Below, in pieces: positions 24,166-32,585 of a stretch of DNA of 57,132 nucleotides. The number at the start of each line of letters is the position of its first letter. The stretch's first letter is position 1. The DNA is from SABY01 sp964523795. GTDB taxonomy: Bacteria > Bacteroidota > Bacteroidia > Bacteroidales > 4484-276. The stretch lies in NCBI GenBank assembly GCA_964523795.1, contig CAZGAO010000029.1:1-57132 (forward strand). The letters run 5' to 3'. Position numbers and translations under genes: made by a program. Under the pieces are notes generated by a model. That model worked only from the letters and a program-made list of their open reading frames with translations. It was not told the DNA's origin and searched no databases.

Positions 24166-24584
24166 AGAAGCCCGGCTATTTTTAAAATCTCGGCAAAGGC
24201 AGGGTCTCGTTTGGCTTGCTCGCGGCTAAGGTGCAGAAGTTTGTTTACCTGTTCTTCAAGGTTTCGGGTTTTGTCTTGCACCGGATACAAGGCTGTGCGT
24301 CTATCCCAGATTATGTACCCTAGCGTAAAGAGCATGATTAAGATAATCGTTCCTAATATCCAGTACATTGGCTCAAATTTAGCATCCATCTTGGTTTCTA
24401 CCGCATCAAATTTGGTATTTATTTCATTACGGAGCGATTCAATTTTTTCGTTTGTTGCCTTTATTTGCTCCTCTGTGCGCATGATACGGTCGCGATCGTC
24501 TAATGTAAATGGAACATCGCGTATTTGAGTAAAGCCCTGTAAAACAAGACTCGTGAAAAACAATACCGCAATTATTTTTTTCAT
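24162..24584 (-). CDS. Small membrane-anchored coiled-coil protein
   Basis: 140 residues: an N-terminal signal-like helix (MKKIIAVLFFTSLVLQGFTQ), a charged coiled coil (about 28-65, RIMRTEEQIKATNEKIESLR), a strong membrane helix (about 73-93, YWILGTIILIMLFTLGYIIW), then a second charged helix ending in the AGLL tail. The family is not recognised. The layout suggests an oligomeric envelope or scaffold protein. It has its own promoter box and is downstream of dnaJ on the same strand, convergent with the T9SS cargo gene. Confidence 0.65.
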   Translation of the reverse strand: MKKIIAVLFFTSLVLQGFTQIRDVPFTLDDRDRIMRTEEQIKATNEKIESLRNEINTKFDAVETKMDAKFEPMYWILGTIILIMLFTLGYIIWDRRTALYPVQDKTRNLEEQVNKLLHLSREQAKRDPAFAEILKIAGLL

Positions 24585-24604
24585 GATGAAAATTTTAATA
24601 AAGA

Positions 24605-24612
24605 CAAAGATA
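24605..24612 (-). promoter_or_regulatory. -7 box TATCTTTG, minus strand
   Basis: A TAnnTTTG match 20 bp before the start at 24584. A TTTG 25 bp further upstream (24641-24638) is a somewhat distant -33 candidate. Confidence 0.45.
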
Positions 24613-24739
24613 GGGCTTTTTGTAGAAAGTAAAAAAGCAAATAATTTTTTATTTTCAGCTAAAAATGATTTAACTTAAGCAATTTAATAATTGCTACTAA
24701 AATCCCGAACTGGCCAATCCAGAAAATTAACATCCATTT

Positions 24740-25888
24740 TTACTGAAAATACTCCTTCATCCTACTAAAAATATTACGCTGGCTTTTGGTGGGGCTGGGC
24801 GTAAAGCTGGGTGATTTAGCTAATTTTTCGAGTATATCTTTTTCTTCGCGGGTAAGGTTTTGCGGGGTCCACACGCTGATATTTACCAGCAAATCGCCTT
24901 TGCCATATTGCTGCAAGCGTGGCAATCCTTTGTTTTTAAGGCGAAGAACTTTCCCACTTTGCGTACCGGCTTCAATCTTTATTTTAGCAACGCCGTCCAG
25001 CGTTGGCACATTGATGTCATGGCCAAGGGCAGCTTCGCTATACGAGATAAACTGATTGAAGATAAGATTGTCGCCATCGCGCACCAATTCATCGTGTTCC
25101 AGTTCTTCAATTTGTACAATCAAATCGCCATTGATGCCACCGCGTGCGCCGGCATTACCTTTTCCGCTCACCGACAGTTGCATACCTTCGGCTACGCCTG
25201 CGGGTATTTCGATGGTTATCACCTCTTCGCCACGGGTAATGCCATCGCCGCCACAGGTGGTGCATTTTTGGGTAATGGTCTGCCCTTCGCCGCCGCACGA
25301 GGGGCAGGTGGAGGTAGTTTGCATTTGTCCCAAAAAGGTATTGGTTACGCGCGTTACTTGCCCTGATCCGTGGCAGGTGCTGCACGTGCTGTACGAAGAT
25401 CCATCCTTAGCACCAGTGCCTGAGCAGGAGGTGCAGTTGATGTATTTGTTGACTTTGATTTTTTTCTTTGCTCCATTGGCAATTTCCTGGAGGCTGAGTT
25501 TTACTTTAACACGCAGGTTGGAACCACGATTGACTTGTCGCCGTCGCGCACCGCTGCCAAAGCCGCTGCCAAAACCGCCAAAAGCACTACCGAAAACATC
25601 CCCAAAGTTCGAGAAAATATCATCCATCGACATGCCCCCGCCGTAGCCTCCGCCGGCTGCTCCTCTTACGCCCTCGTGTCCAAAACGGTCGTAACGTTGA
25701 CGTTTGTTGGGATCTTTGAGAACCTCGTAGGCTTCGGCGGCTTCCTTAAATTTTTCTTCGGCTTCGGCATTGTCGGGGTTCTTGTCGGGGTGATAGCGCA
25801 GTGCCTTTTTGCGGTAAGCCTTTTTTAGCTCCGTTTCATCAGCATTTTTGCCAACTTCAAGTATTTCGTAAAAATCTCTCTTGGTCAT
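24740..25888 (-). CDS. dnaJ: Chaperone DnaJ
   Basis: Hsp40 co-chaperone that stimulates DnaK ATPase. The 382 residues carry the full class I layout: J domain with the HPD tripeptide (RYHPDKNPD, residues about 32-40), a Gly/Phe-rich linker (FGDVFGSAFGGFGSGFGSG), four CxxCxGxG zinc-finger repeats (CTSCSGTG, CSTCHGSG, CPSCGGEG, CTTCGGDG), and two C-terminal substrate-binding domains. It follows grpE by 45 bp on the same strand, and the pair is presumably co-transcribed. dnaK is not in the window. Confidence 0.97.
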   Translation of the reverse strand: MTKRDFYEILEVGKNADETELKKAYRKKALRYHPDKNPDNAEAEEKFKEAAEAYEVLKDPNKRQRYDRFGHEGVRGAAGGGYGGGMSMDDIFSNFGDVFGSAFGGFGSGFGSGARRRQVNRGSNLRVKVKLSLQEIANGAKKKIKVNKYINCTSCSGTGAKDGSSYSTCSTCHGSGQVTRVTNTFLGQMQTTSTCPSCGGEGQTITQKCTTCGGDGITRGEEVITIEIPAGVAEGMQLSVSGKGNAGARGGINGDLIVQIEELEHDELVRDGDNLIFNQFISYSEAALGHDINVPTLDGVAKIKIEAGTQSGKVLRLKNKGLPRLQQYGKGDLLVNISVWTPQNLTREEKDILEKLAKSPSFTPSPTKSQRNIFSRMKEYFQ

Positions 25889-25933
25889 GGTGGTGGTTTA
25901 AGTATTGCTTGTAATTCGATAATTTATAGAGCC

Positions 25934-26536
25934 TTATTGCCCTACTACTACTTTGGCAAAACGAATTACCTTGCCCTTAAGCATATATCCTTTTTCTATT
26001 TCATCCACCACTTTGCCTTTCAAATCTTCGGAAGGTGCCGGAATATTTGTTATTGCTTCGTGAAAATCGGTGTCGAAGGGCTGCCCAATCGATTTCATTG
26101 GCTCCAGGCCTCGGCGGCTAAGGGTGCCTTTGAGTTTGTTAAAAATTAGGGTAAAGCCTTCTACGTTGGCCTGGTCTTCTTCCGACTTGGCTTCGTTGGC
26201 CTTAAAGCCCCGCTCAAAGTCATCGAGTATGGGCAGCAGGTCGCGGACAAGATCCAGCGAAGCGGTGTCCAACAGCTCGAGCCGCTCCCTGGTGGTGCGC
26301 TTGCGATAATTGTCGAACTCCGAAAACAGTCGCAAATATTTATCGTTGAGTTCAGCGAGGTTTTCTTCTAATTCACCCACTTTTTCTTCGAGCAATTGCT
26401 CTTTGGATTGCTTTTTCTTTGAGGCTTTACTATTCTTTTTCGACTTGTTGTCTGCTTTCATACCTTCGTCTGCTTTTGTGGCATTATCTTCTTCCTCGCT
26501 CTGCGATGCTCTTGTATAATTTTTTTCTTCTGTCAT
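25934..26536 (-). CDS. grpE: Nucleotide exchange factor GrpE
   Basis: Exchanges ADP for ATP on DnaK. 200 residues: a charged, disordered N-terminus (many Lys/Ser/Glu, about 1-45), a long coiled coil (KEQLLEEKVGELEENLAEL to FSEFDNYRKRTTRERLELL), and the beta domain with the conserved GFTLIFNKLKGTLSRRGLEP and FDTDFHEAITNI segments. It is directly upstream of dnaJ, the usual grpE-dnaJ order in this phylum. No CIRCE-like operator was seen upstream. Confidence 0.95.
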   Translation of the reverse strand: MTEEKNYTRASQSEEEDNATKADEGMKADNKSKKNSKASKKKQSKEQLLEEKVGELEENLAELNDKYLRLFSEFDNYRKRTTRERLELLDTASLDLVRDLLPILDDFERGFKANEAKSEEDQANVEGFTLIFNKLKGTLSRRGLEPMKSIGQPFDTDFHEAITNIPAPSEDLKGKVVDEIEKGYMLKGKVIRFAKVVVGQ

Positions 26537-26681
26537 TTTTCAGTTTATTAATAACCAGTACTTTAATAAGATTAAAAATATTTTGACCTCCGCCTTAGCA
26601 AATAATTTGCCATTGGGCAAAGCCCGACATATTGGCACATGGATTCAAAGTTTTTAGTTTTAGATATCAGATTGTTCTTAT

Positions 26682-26842
26682 CTTGTGCCTGTTTACAAAG
26701 TCAACAACCTTTTAATTTAAGATTGACGATTAAGGATCGGAGATTTTAGATTGTGTTGAATTTCACCAATATCTTAAATCTAAAATCGGTAATCTGAAAT
26801 CGTAGATTTTCCTATTTGAAACTTTATGGACAAAGACTATTT
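26682..26842. mobile_element. MITE-like element D
   Basis: The left end TTGTGCCTGTTTACAAAGT (26684-26702) and right end ACTTTATGGACAAAGACTATTT (26821-26842) are imperfect inverted repeats of the AGTGTCTGTCCATAAAGT type. The interior 26720-26784 is 59/65 identical to the reverse complement of 45745-45809 in element B. The right end overlaps the stop codon of the thioredoxin-like gene. Nearby, TTTGCC-ATTG-GGCAAA (26606-26621) is a small hairpin. Confidence 0.6.
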
Positions 26843-27364
26843 GGCCAGGAGGTTTTCAAGCGTTTTTTTCAACTGCTCTCCACGCAGGTTTTTGGCGATA
26901 ATCACGCCGTTTTGATCAATTAAATAATTCATCGGGATGGCTCTTACGTTGTATTTTTTTGCTGCCTGCGACCTCCAGCCTTGCAAGTCGCTGACGTGTT
27001 CTTTCCAGCTTAGCTTGTCATCGGCAATGGCCTTTTGCCAGTCTTCCTTATTTTTGTCAAGCGAAATGCTAAAGATTTTGAAACCTTCGGCATCCCTAAA
27101 AGTTTTGTCAGCAAAATGATGATAAGTTTCAACAATCACCGGGTTTTCGCGACAGCAGGGAGTACACCACGAAGCCCAAAAATCAACAAAGACAATATTT
27201 CCTCTCAGTGCTTCAATATTTTGGGCTTGGCCATTTACATCATTTAGCGTCATGTCGGGGAGGATGTTGCCGATTTGAAGTCCTGATTCGCGGGGTATTT
27301 GCGCATAAGCACTGAAAAATATCAGCAAGCCGGCGATGATAAAAAGAAGTCGTGTTTTTGGCAT
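26837..27364 (-). CDS. TlpA-like thioredoxin-fold thiol-disulfide protein
   Basis: 175 residues with a signal peptide (MPKTRLLFIIAGLLIFFSAYA), so periplasmic or secreted. The AhpC/TSA-Redoxin fold shows VFVDFWASWCTPCCRENPVI with the active-site CTPC pair near residues 70-73, and the cis-Pro region VRAIPMNYLIDQNG, typical of TlpA/ResA proteins. It probably reduces disulfides on exported proteins or cytochrome c. The stop codon (TAG at 26837-26839) lies within the end of element D, so the C-terminus (LENLLAK) may have been altered slightly by the insertion. It is last in the prfA-DUF4290-murA operon, 29 bp after murA. Confidence 0.9.
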   Translation of the reverse strand: MPKTRLLFIIAGLLIFFSAYAQIPRESGLQIGNILPDMTLNDVNGQAQNIEALRGNIVFVDFWASWCTPCCRENPVIVETYHHFADKTFRDAEGFKIFSISLDKNKEDWQKAIADDKLSWKEHVSDLQGWRSQAAKKYNVRAIPMNYLIDQNGVIIAKNLRGEQLKKTLENLLAK

Positions 27365-27393
27365 AGTGAAAGTGTTTTTTCTTAAAAGATTAA

Positions 27394-28701
27394 TTATTGG
27401 ATTCTTTCGATGTTTGCGCCAATGGCTCTAAGGCGTTCATCAATTTTGTGATAGCCCCGGTCTATCTGGTCGATGTTGTCGATAATGCTGGTTCCCTTGG
27501 CCGAAAGGGCGGCGATTAGCAGTGCCACTCCCGCTCTGATGTCGGGAGAGCTCATGCGGATTCCGCGCAGTTTGTATTTATGATTCAGGCCGATAACGGT
27601 GGCGCGGTGTGGATCGCACAGGATGATTTGCGCACCCATGTCGATGAGCTTATCGACAAAAAACAAGCGGCTTTCAAACATTTTTTGATGAATAAGCACG
27701 CTGCCCTTGGCTTGTATGGCGGTAACCAGGGCGATGCTGATAAGGTCGGGCGTGAAACCTGGCCAGGGAGCATCGGCGATGGTCATAATCGATCCATCCA
27801 TAAAAGTCTCAACGGTGTAATGATCCTGCTCCGGGATAAAAATGCTGGTGTCGCTGATTTGCATTTTAATGCCGAGGCGTTTAAAAACCTCCGGGATGAT
27901 GCCGAGGGCTTCGGTTTTGATATTGTTGATGCGCAGCGTTGAGCGGGTCATGGCGGCCAGGCCAATAAAGCTGCCAATTTCGATCATGTCGGGCAGCAGG
28001 TCGTGGGTGCATCCCGCCAGCGATGTTACGCCATCGATGGTCAGGAGGTTGGAACCAATACCTGTAATTTTCGCGCCCATGCGATTCAGCATTTTGCAAA
28101 GCTGCACCACATAAGGTTCGCAGGCGGCGTTAAATACAGTGGTTGTGCCTTTGGCCAGGGTAGCGGCCATCACAATATTGGCTGTCCCGGTAACCGACGC
28201 TTCATCCAGCAGCATATAGATTCCCTTGAGTTCGGAGGCATCAATTTTATAAAAGTTTGCTGTGAAATCGTAGTCGAAACGTGCGCCCAACTTTTGGAGG
28301 CCGATAAAGTGCGTGTCGAGACGGCGGCGTCCAATTTTGTCGCCACCGGGCTGGGGAATATAGGCCATGCCAAAGCGCGTAAGTAGCGGGCCTACTATCA
28401 TCACCGAGCCGCGCAGGCCGGCACCCTTTTTCTTGTATTCGGACGATTTGAGAACCTCAAGGTTGATATTGGCGGCCTTGAAGCGGTAGGTGGTATCATC
28501 GAGTTTTGTAATTTCTACACCCAACACTTCAAGGAGAGCCATCAGTTTTACCACATCAATGATGTTGGGCACATTGCTGATGGTAACTTCCTGGCTGGTG
28601 AGCAGGGTGGCGCAGATTACCTGAAGGGCTTCATTCTTGGCACCTTGTGGCGTAATATCCCCGTTGAGTTTTTGGCCACCAACTATTTTGAATGAACTCA
28701 T
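27394..28701 (-). CDS. murA: UDP-N-acetylglucosamine 1-carboxyvinyltransferase MurA, Asp variant
   Basis: First committed step of peptidoglycan synthesis: adds enolpyruvate from PEP to UDP-GlcNAc. The 435 residues are full length, with the conserved Lys22-Asn23 (GAKNEAL), RGSVMIVGPLLTRFG near 97, and a C-terminal LSAKGTSIIDNIDQIDRGY. In the catalytic loop the usual Cys (E. coli Cys115, GGCTIGARP) is Asp121 (GGDKIGRRR). Asp-type MurA enzymes are active and intrinsically insensitive to fosfomycin, as established for mycobacteria and Chlamydia. It is embedded between DUF4290 (31-bp gap) and the thioredoxin-like gene (29-bp gap). Confidence 0.96.
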   Translation of the reverse strand: MSSFKIVGGQKLNGDITPQGAKNEALQVICATLLTSQEVTISNVPNIIDVVKLMALLEVLGVEITKLDDTTYRFKAANINLEVLKSSEYKKKGAGLRGSVMIVGPLLTRFGMAYIPQPGGDKIGRRRLDTHFIGLQKLGARFDYDFTANFYKIDASELKGIYMLLDEASVTGTANIVMAATLAKGTTTVFNAACEPYVVQLCKMLNRMGAKITGIGSNLLTIDGVTSLAGCTHDLLPDMIEIGSFIGLAAMTRSTLRINNIKTEALGIIPEVFKRLGIKMQISDTSIFIPEQDHYTVETFMDGSIMTIADAPWPGFTPDLISIALVTAIQAKGSVLIHQKMFESRLFFVDKLIDMGAQIILCDPHRATVIGLNHKYKLRGIRMSSPDIRAGVALLIAALSAKGTSIIDNIDQIDRGYHKIDERLRAIGANIERIQ

Positions 28702-28732
28702 AAACTGGATGTTTTACCTTAAAGGAGGGTGA

Positions 28733-29344
28733 TTAATTTTTGCGACGATATCCGGATTTTTTCTTTGGAACGATTTTCCTTTTCATCGGTTTTCCCAGCA
28801 GCTCATGCGTGCTTGTCAGGTATTCATTTTCGGTGAGGGTAAGCTCGCCATGCGAGAGGTCGTGGAGATGTTTTTTTATCAGGCCGTCATCCACCGAATC
28901 ACGATTCCACATCAGGTAGGCGGCTTTAAGCTGGTTGGCAATAAATTTGGCCACTTTTTGCTTGTCTTCGCCGTGATCCTGGCTGCTAACCTTATCGATG
29001 ATCGCCTCCACATTTTTTCCGTAGTAGCTGTAGCGCATGTCCCTTTTTGGATAGCTGAGCCTGTTAGGGTTTTTGGTAAGTACTTCCTTGTCGGGTGGGG
29101 GATAGGGAGCATCCACATCGAGTTGGAAATTGGAGATAATGTGCAAATGATCCCATAATTTATGGTTTAGCTCTTCCGTGTCTTTGGCTTGCGGTTGGAG
29201 TTGGGACATAATATCCACGATATGAAAAGCAATCCGTGTACGTTTCTCGCGATCTTCGGTGTTGATGGCCAATCGTACAATCTTTTGGAGATTGCGGCCG
29301 TATTCGGGTATTATCAGGTGGTCGCGCTGGGTATTGTATTCCAT
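28733..29344 (-). CDS. DUF4290 protein, Bacteroidota-specific
   Basis: 203 residues without signal or membrane segments. The N-terminal MEYNTQRDHLIIPEYGRNLQ is the hallmark of DUF4290, and HLHIISNFQLDVDAPYPPP near 70 follows the family. The C-terminus is very basic (KRKIVPKKKSGYRRKN), suggesting nucleic-acid contact. The function is unknown. The consistent position between prfA and murA here suggests co-expression with translation and cell-wall genes. No start ambiguity: the ATG is preceded by an AT-rich gap of 53 bp from prfA. Confidence 0.88.
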   Translation of the reverse strand: MEYNTQRDHLIIPEYGRNLQKIVRLAINTEDREKRTRIAFHIVDIMSQLQPQAKDTEELNHKLWDHLHIISNFQLDVDAPYPPPDKEVLTKNPNRLSYPKRDMRYSYYGKNVEAIIDKVSSQDHGEDKQKVAKFIANQLKAAYLMWNRDSVDDGLIKKHLHDLSHGELTLTENEYLTSTHELLGKPMKRKIVPKKKSGYRRKN

Positions 29345-29397
29345 TGAATTCTAAATTTTATATTTATTAAAAAAAATAATGCAAAAAACAGGTGTAT

Positions 29398-30477
29398 TTA
29401 TGAAGTCTTTTCTACCTCGGCTTTTAGGCGTTCTGCATTTTCGGCCAGTTGCAACTGGTCGATAATTTCCTGAATGTTACCATCCACAATCGACTGCAGG
29501 TTGTACATGGTCAGGCCAATGCGGTGTTCAGTAACCCTGCCTTGGGGGTAGTTGTAGGTTCTGATTTTGGCCGAGCGGTCGCCGGTGGATACCATTGTTT
29601 TGCGTTTGGAAGCTATTTCATCGAGAAACTTTTTATGTTCCATTTCGTAAATACGGGTACGCAGCACCGCGAGTGCCTTTTGGTAGTTTTTGATTTGTGA
29701 TTTTTGATCCTGGCAGGTAGCCACAATTCCTGAGGGAATATGTGTTAGGCGTACCGCAGAGTAGGTGGTGTTTACCGATTGGCCGCCGGGACCCGAGGAG
29801 CAAAAAAGATCTTTGCGGATGTCGCTTTGCTGAAGGTTGATGTCGAATTCATCGGCCTCGGGCAAAACCACTACCGAGGCTGCCGAAGTGTGTACTCGAC
29901 CCTGGGTTTCGGTTTGTGGCACGCGCTGAACCCGGTGTACGCCCGATTCGTATTTCATCTGCCCGTAAACATTGTTGCCCGAAACATTGAAGATAATTTC
30001 CTTGAAACCACCCACCGTGCCTTCGGTAACGTCCACGCCTTCTAACTTCCAGCCCTTGGTTTCGCAAAACTTCAGGTACATGCGGTAAAGGTCGCCGGCA
30101 AAAATACTGGCCTCATCGCCACCGGTACCGGCACGAATCTCAACAATGGCATTCTTCTCGTCCTGAGGATCGGCAGGGATAAGCATTAGCCGGATTTTCT
30201 CCTCTAACTCATCCCGCCTTTCGTTTAGCTCGTTTAGCTCTTCCTTGGCCATGGTTCTGAACTCTTCGTCCTTCTCGTTTTTGATCACATCCCTGGCCGT
30301 TTCGATATTGCTGGCGATGTTTTTCAATTCATCATATCCTCCCACAATGGGTTGGAGGTCTTTATAATCCTTATTGAGCTGGATAAATCTTTTCATATCC
30401 GACATTACATCAGGATCATTCATCTTCTTTTCGATGTCTTTCCAGCGTTTTTTTATGGCTTCGAGTTTGTCAAGCAT
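29398..30477 (-). CDS. prfA: Peptide chain release factor 1
   Basis: Releases the polypeptide at UAA and UAG stops. 359 residues, the RF1 length. The stop-codon tripeptide is PQT (RVPQTETQGRVHTS near 185-198; RF1 type PxT, unlike the SPF of RF2). The catalytic GGQ lies in CSSGPGGQSVNTTYSAVRL, and the family signature RAGTGGDEASIFAGDLYRMY near 115 is present. It is first in the minus-strand operon prfA, DUF4290, murA, thioredoxin-like; the promoter TATCTTTG is at 30506-30513. Confidence 0.97.
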   Translation of the reverse strand: MLDKLEAIKKRWKDIEKKMNDPDVMSDMKRFIQLNKDYKDLQPIVGGYDELKNIASNIETARDVIKNEKDEEFRTMAKEELNELNERRDELEEKIRLMLIPADPQDEKNAIVEIRAGTGGDEASIFAGDLYRMYLKFCETKGWKLEGVDVTEGTVGGFKEIIFNVSGNNVYGQMKYESGVHRVQRVPQTETQGRVHTSAASVVVLPEADEFDINLQQSDIRKDLFCSSGPGGQSVNTTYSAVRLTHIPSGIVATCQDQKSQIKNYQKALAVLRTRIYEMEHKKFLDEIASKRKTMVSTGDRSAKIRTYNYPQGRVTEHRIGLTMYNLQSIVDGNIQEIIDQLQLAENAERLKAEVEKTS

Positions 30478-30505
30478 AGTTTGATTACTAAAAAATTAAA
30501 GGGCG

Positions 30506-30513
30506 CAAAGATA
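30506..30513 (-). promoter_or_regulatory. -7 box TATCTTTG for prfA operon
   Basis: A minus-strand TAnnTTTG match 28 bp upstream of the prfA start. No clear -33 box. Confidence 0.5.
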
Positions 30514-30590
30514 TAACAATTATTGAATGGCTCTTAATTATAAAGGCTTTAAAATCAGTGTAAAATATTGATTTACAAAGCGGGTAGGAT

Positions 30591-31976
30591 TTATGAAATT
30601 TTCCTTACAATAAGTTGTGCATTGGCATAGCGGATTACTCTGATGGGATCTCCTTTTTCGATAAAGCCCGTTTCGGCGGTGGCATCGTAAATTTCATCTC
30701 CAATCATTACCTTTCCTGCCGGGCGCAAAACGGTATGGGCTTTGCCTTCATGACCTATCATCGAGGTGTAGGTGCTTACTGCCGAGGTGTAGCCATCGGT
30801 TTTTTCCTGCGTAGCAGCCAGTGCCAGTCCGCCAAAAAAGCGGTTGTGGGTAGAGAACAGCAAGCGGCTGAGGTAAAGCGAGCCGATGAGTGCTATAAAG
30901 GAGGCGATGATAACGGTAAATAGTGCCGACACCAATTCGCCTGCCGGGAAAGAATCCATTTCAAATCCCACATTGCCAATCATGCTCAGGGCAAGGCCGG
31001 CAACCACCAACGCAATACCGGATATGCCGGCAATGCCAAAGCCCGGTATAACAAATATTTCGACAGCAATGAGGATAACGCCAATAATAAAAATGATAAT
31101 TTCCCAGTGAGCCGCCAAGCCCTCGACATACAAGGGGGCAAAATACATGAGTGCCGCAAGTATCGAAGCTCCAATGGGGAAACCTATACCTGGCGATTGC
31201 AGCTCGAAATATATCCCGCCAATGATAACCATGATTAATAGACCTGATATCATAGGATTTATCAGAAAGCGGATAATTTTATCAGTAAAGGATATTTTGT
31301 AATGGATGATTTCGTAACTGTTGATGCCTGCATTTTCGATGACTTGTTCCAGATTTTCGGCAGTGCCTTCGCAAAAGCCGTGCTCCATGGCTTCGGAAGT
31401 GGTAAAAGTAATTACCTGCCCCGAGTCGCTAACGCCGGGGATGCGTATGCGGGGATCCACCATTCCTTCGGCTATTTTAGGGTCGCGTCCGGTGGTTTCG
31501 GCTGTCGAGCGCATGGTAGAGCGCATGTACGACTGGTATTTGTCGGGCATGGCTTCGCCGGTTTGGTTTACAACGGTGGCGGCACCAATGTTGGCTCCAG
31601 GGCGCATGTAGATGCTGTCGCAGGCGATCGAAATCAGCGCACCGGCCGAGGCTGCATTATTGTCGATAAATACCCAAACCGGTATGGGTGATTGCAAAAT
31701 AGCCGTTCGTATCGAATCGGCAGTTTCCACCATTCCGCCATAAGTGTTCATGTGGATAAGGATGAGGTCGGCGGCGGTGTCGCGGGCTATTTTCATGGCC
31801 TTTTGGGTTACATGCCACACCGGAGGTGCTATCTGCTCTTTGATGTCGAAGGTGTAAACACGGTAAGTTTTTGTGCTGTCGGCAAAGGGATTCTCCGCCT
31901 TGTCGGCGATGGCACCTGGCAGGTTCAAAAATAGGAGAACAACAATTAGTATGGTGGTAAAAAAAGTTTTTGTCAT
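30591..31976 (-). CDS. NfeD family membrane serine protease (long form)
   Basis: The ATG at 31976 (MTKTFFTTILIVVLLF) gives 461 residues with a proper signal peptide; a further ATG at 32021 would add 15 residues and overlap the preceding gene. A ClpP-like protease domain (about 35-215) has the nucleophile Ser110 in NNAASAGAL and a candidate Lys146 (EAMPDKYQSY), the Ser/Lys dyad layout of STOPP proteases such as PH1510. Four to five membrane helices (about 225-375) and a C-terminal OB-fold NfeD domain (GHEGKAHTVLRPAGKVMI) follow. It is thought to cleave membrane proteins, often with a SPFH partner; no SPFH gene is adjacent. Confidence 0.9.
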   Translation of the reverse strand: MTKTFFTTILIVVLLFLNLPGAIADKAENPFADSTKTYRVYTFDIKEQIAPPVWHVTQKAMKIARDTAADLILIHMNTYGGMVETADSIRTAILQSPIPVWVFIDNNAASAGALISIACDSIYMRPGANIGAATVVNQTGEAMPDKYQSYMRSTMRSTAETTGRDPKIAEGMVDPRIRIPGVSDSGQVITFTTSEAMEHGFCEGTAENLEQVIENAGINSYEIIHYKISFTDKIIRFLINPMISGLLIMVIIGGIYFELQSPGIGFPIGASILAALMYFAPLYVEGLAAHWEIIIFIIGVILIAVEIFVIPGFGIAGISGIALVVAGLALSMIGNVGFEMDSFPAGELVSALFTVIIASFIALIGSLYLSRLLFSTHNRFFGGLALAATQEKTDGYTSAVSTYTSMIGHEGKAHTVLRPAGKVMIGDEIYDATAETGFIEKGDPIRVIRYANAQLIVRKIS

Positions 31977-32013
31977 TTTTAATTTTATCAATAATAAATT
32001 TAAAACAATCAAA

Positions 32014-32388
32014 TCAGGCATCTGTTGTGCTGTGATGCATTTTGCGGTATAATTTTTTCCATCGACGCCGCCGCCAGTAGCTCCTGCGCCAGTATTTTCC
32101 CCAGCGAATGTTGGTCCACAGGCGTTCGTGCAGGTAGTAAATCAGGATTTTGGCCGAAAACTCAATCATCGTAACGTACCCGGCAGTTTCTAATGCCTCG
32201 TTTAAAGTGTGCCCTGTGGTATTGCTAAAAATAATAAAAGTGATCAAAAAGGTAGTACCCGAGGCGATAATTCTCCAACTGATGGCTTTCAGAATACTCC
32301 GACCCGGACTGTCCTTGACATGTTCAAGCTGGTTTGTATCCTCTGCTATTAGCGTATCCTTTTGGTTTGAAACTGTTTTTTTTCCCAT
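32014..32388 (-). CDS. DUF2061 small membrane protein
   Basis: The ATG at 32388 (MGKKTVSNQ) is used rather than a TTG at 32421. The family core GRSILKAISWRIIASGTTFLITF (two helices) and AGYVTMIEFSAKILIYYLHERLW is clear. 124 residues, with a basic C-terminus (RRSYWRRRRWKK) that is probably cytoplasmic. The function is unknown. It lies between the truncated phosphatase remnant and the NfeD protease, all on the minus strand. Confidence 0.82.
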   Translation of the reverse strand: MGKKTVSNQKDTLIAEDTNQLEHVKDSPGRSILKAISWRIIASGTTFLITFIIFSNTTGHTLNEALETAGYVTMIEFSAKILIYYLHERLWTNIRWGKYWRRSYWRRRRWKKLYRKMHHSTTDA

Positions 32389-32417
32389 TTCGGATTCTTT
32401 CTTTTTACAATAATAGG

Positions 32418-32585
32418 TCAAAAATCAATTTTAGGCAAAATAAATTTATCCACATCCGAAACAAAATCGTGCAGCCCTTTCGTTTCTATCCGATCCATCG
32501 TGAATTTTCCTAACTCGCTTTTCAGCATTTTGCCGGTCGATCGGCTTAACTCGACAAGCTGTAATGTTGTTTCCTGAAGATTCAT
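32418..32585 (-). pseudogene. Truncated 5' remnant of an inositol-monophosphatase-family gene
   Basis: A 55-codon frame starts at ATG 32585, overlapping the lgt stop as ATGA, and ends at 32418. The translation has LQLVELSRSTGKMLKSELGK, then DRIETKGLHDFVSDVDK. This is the N-terminal helix-and-loop of Bacteroidota inositol monophosphatase/SuhB-like proteins (VIELSR..G..I..E, then K.LHDFVSxVDK). The metal-binding motifs EExxG and DPxDGTxNF and the rest of the fold (about 200 residues) are missing, and the next gene begins right after. A 3' deletion of a gene once coupled to lgt is the simplest reading. A short functional peptide cannot be excluded. Confidence 0.7.

Noticed and set aside
32014..32421. 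Longer DUF2061 start at TTG 32421
   Set aside because: It would overlap the phosphatase remnant stop; the ATG at 32388 lies closer to the conserved domain.
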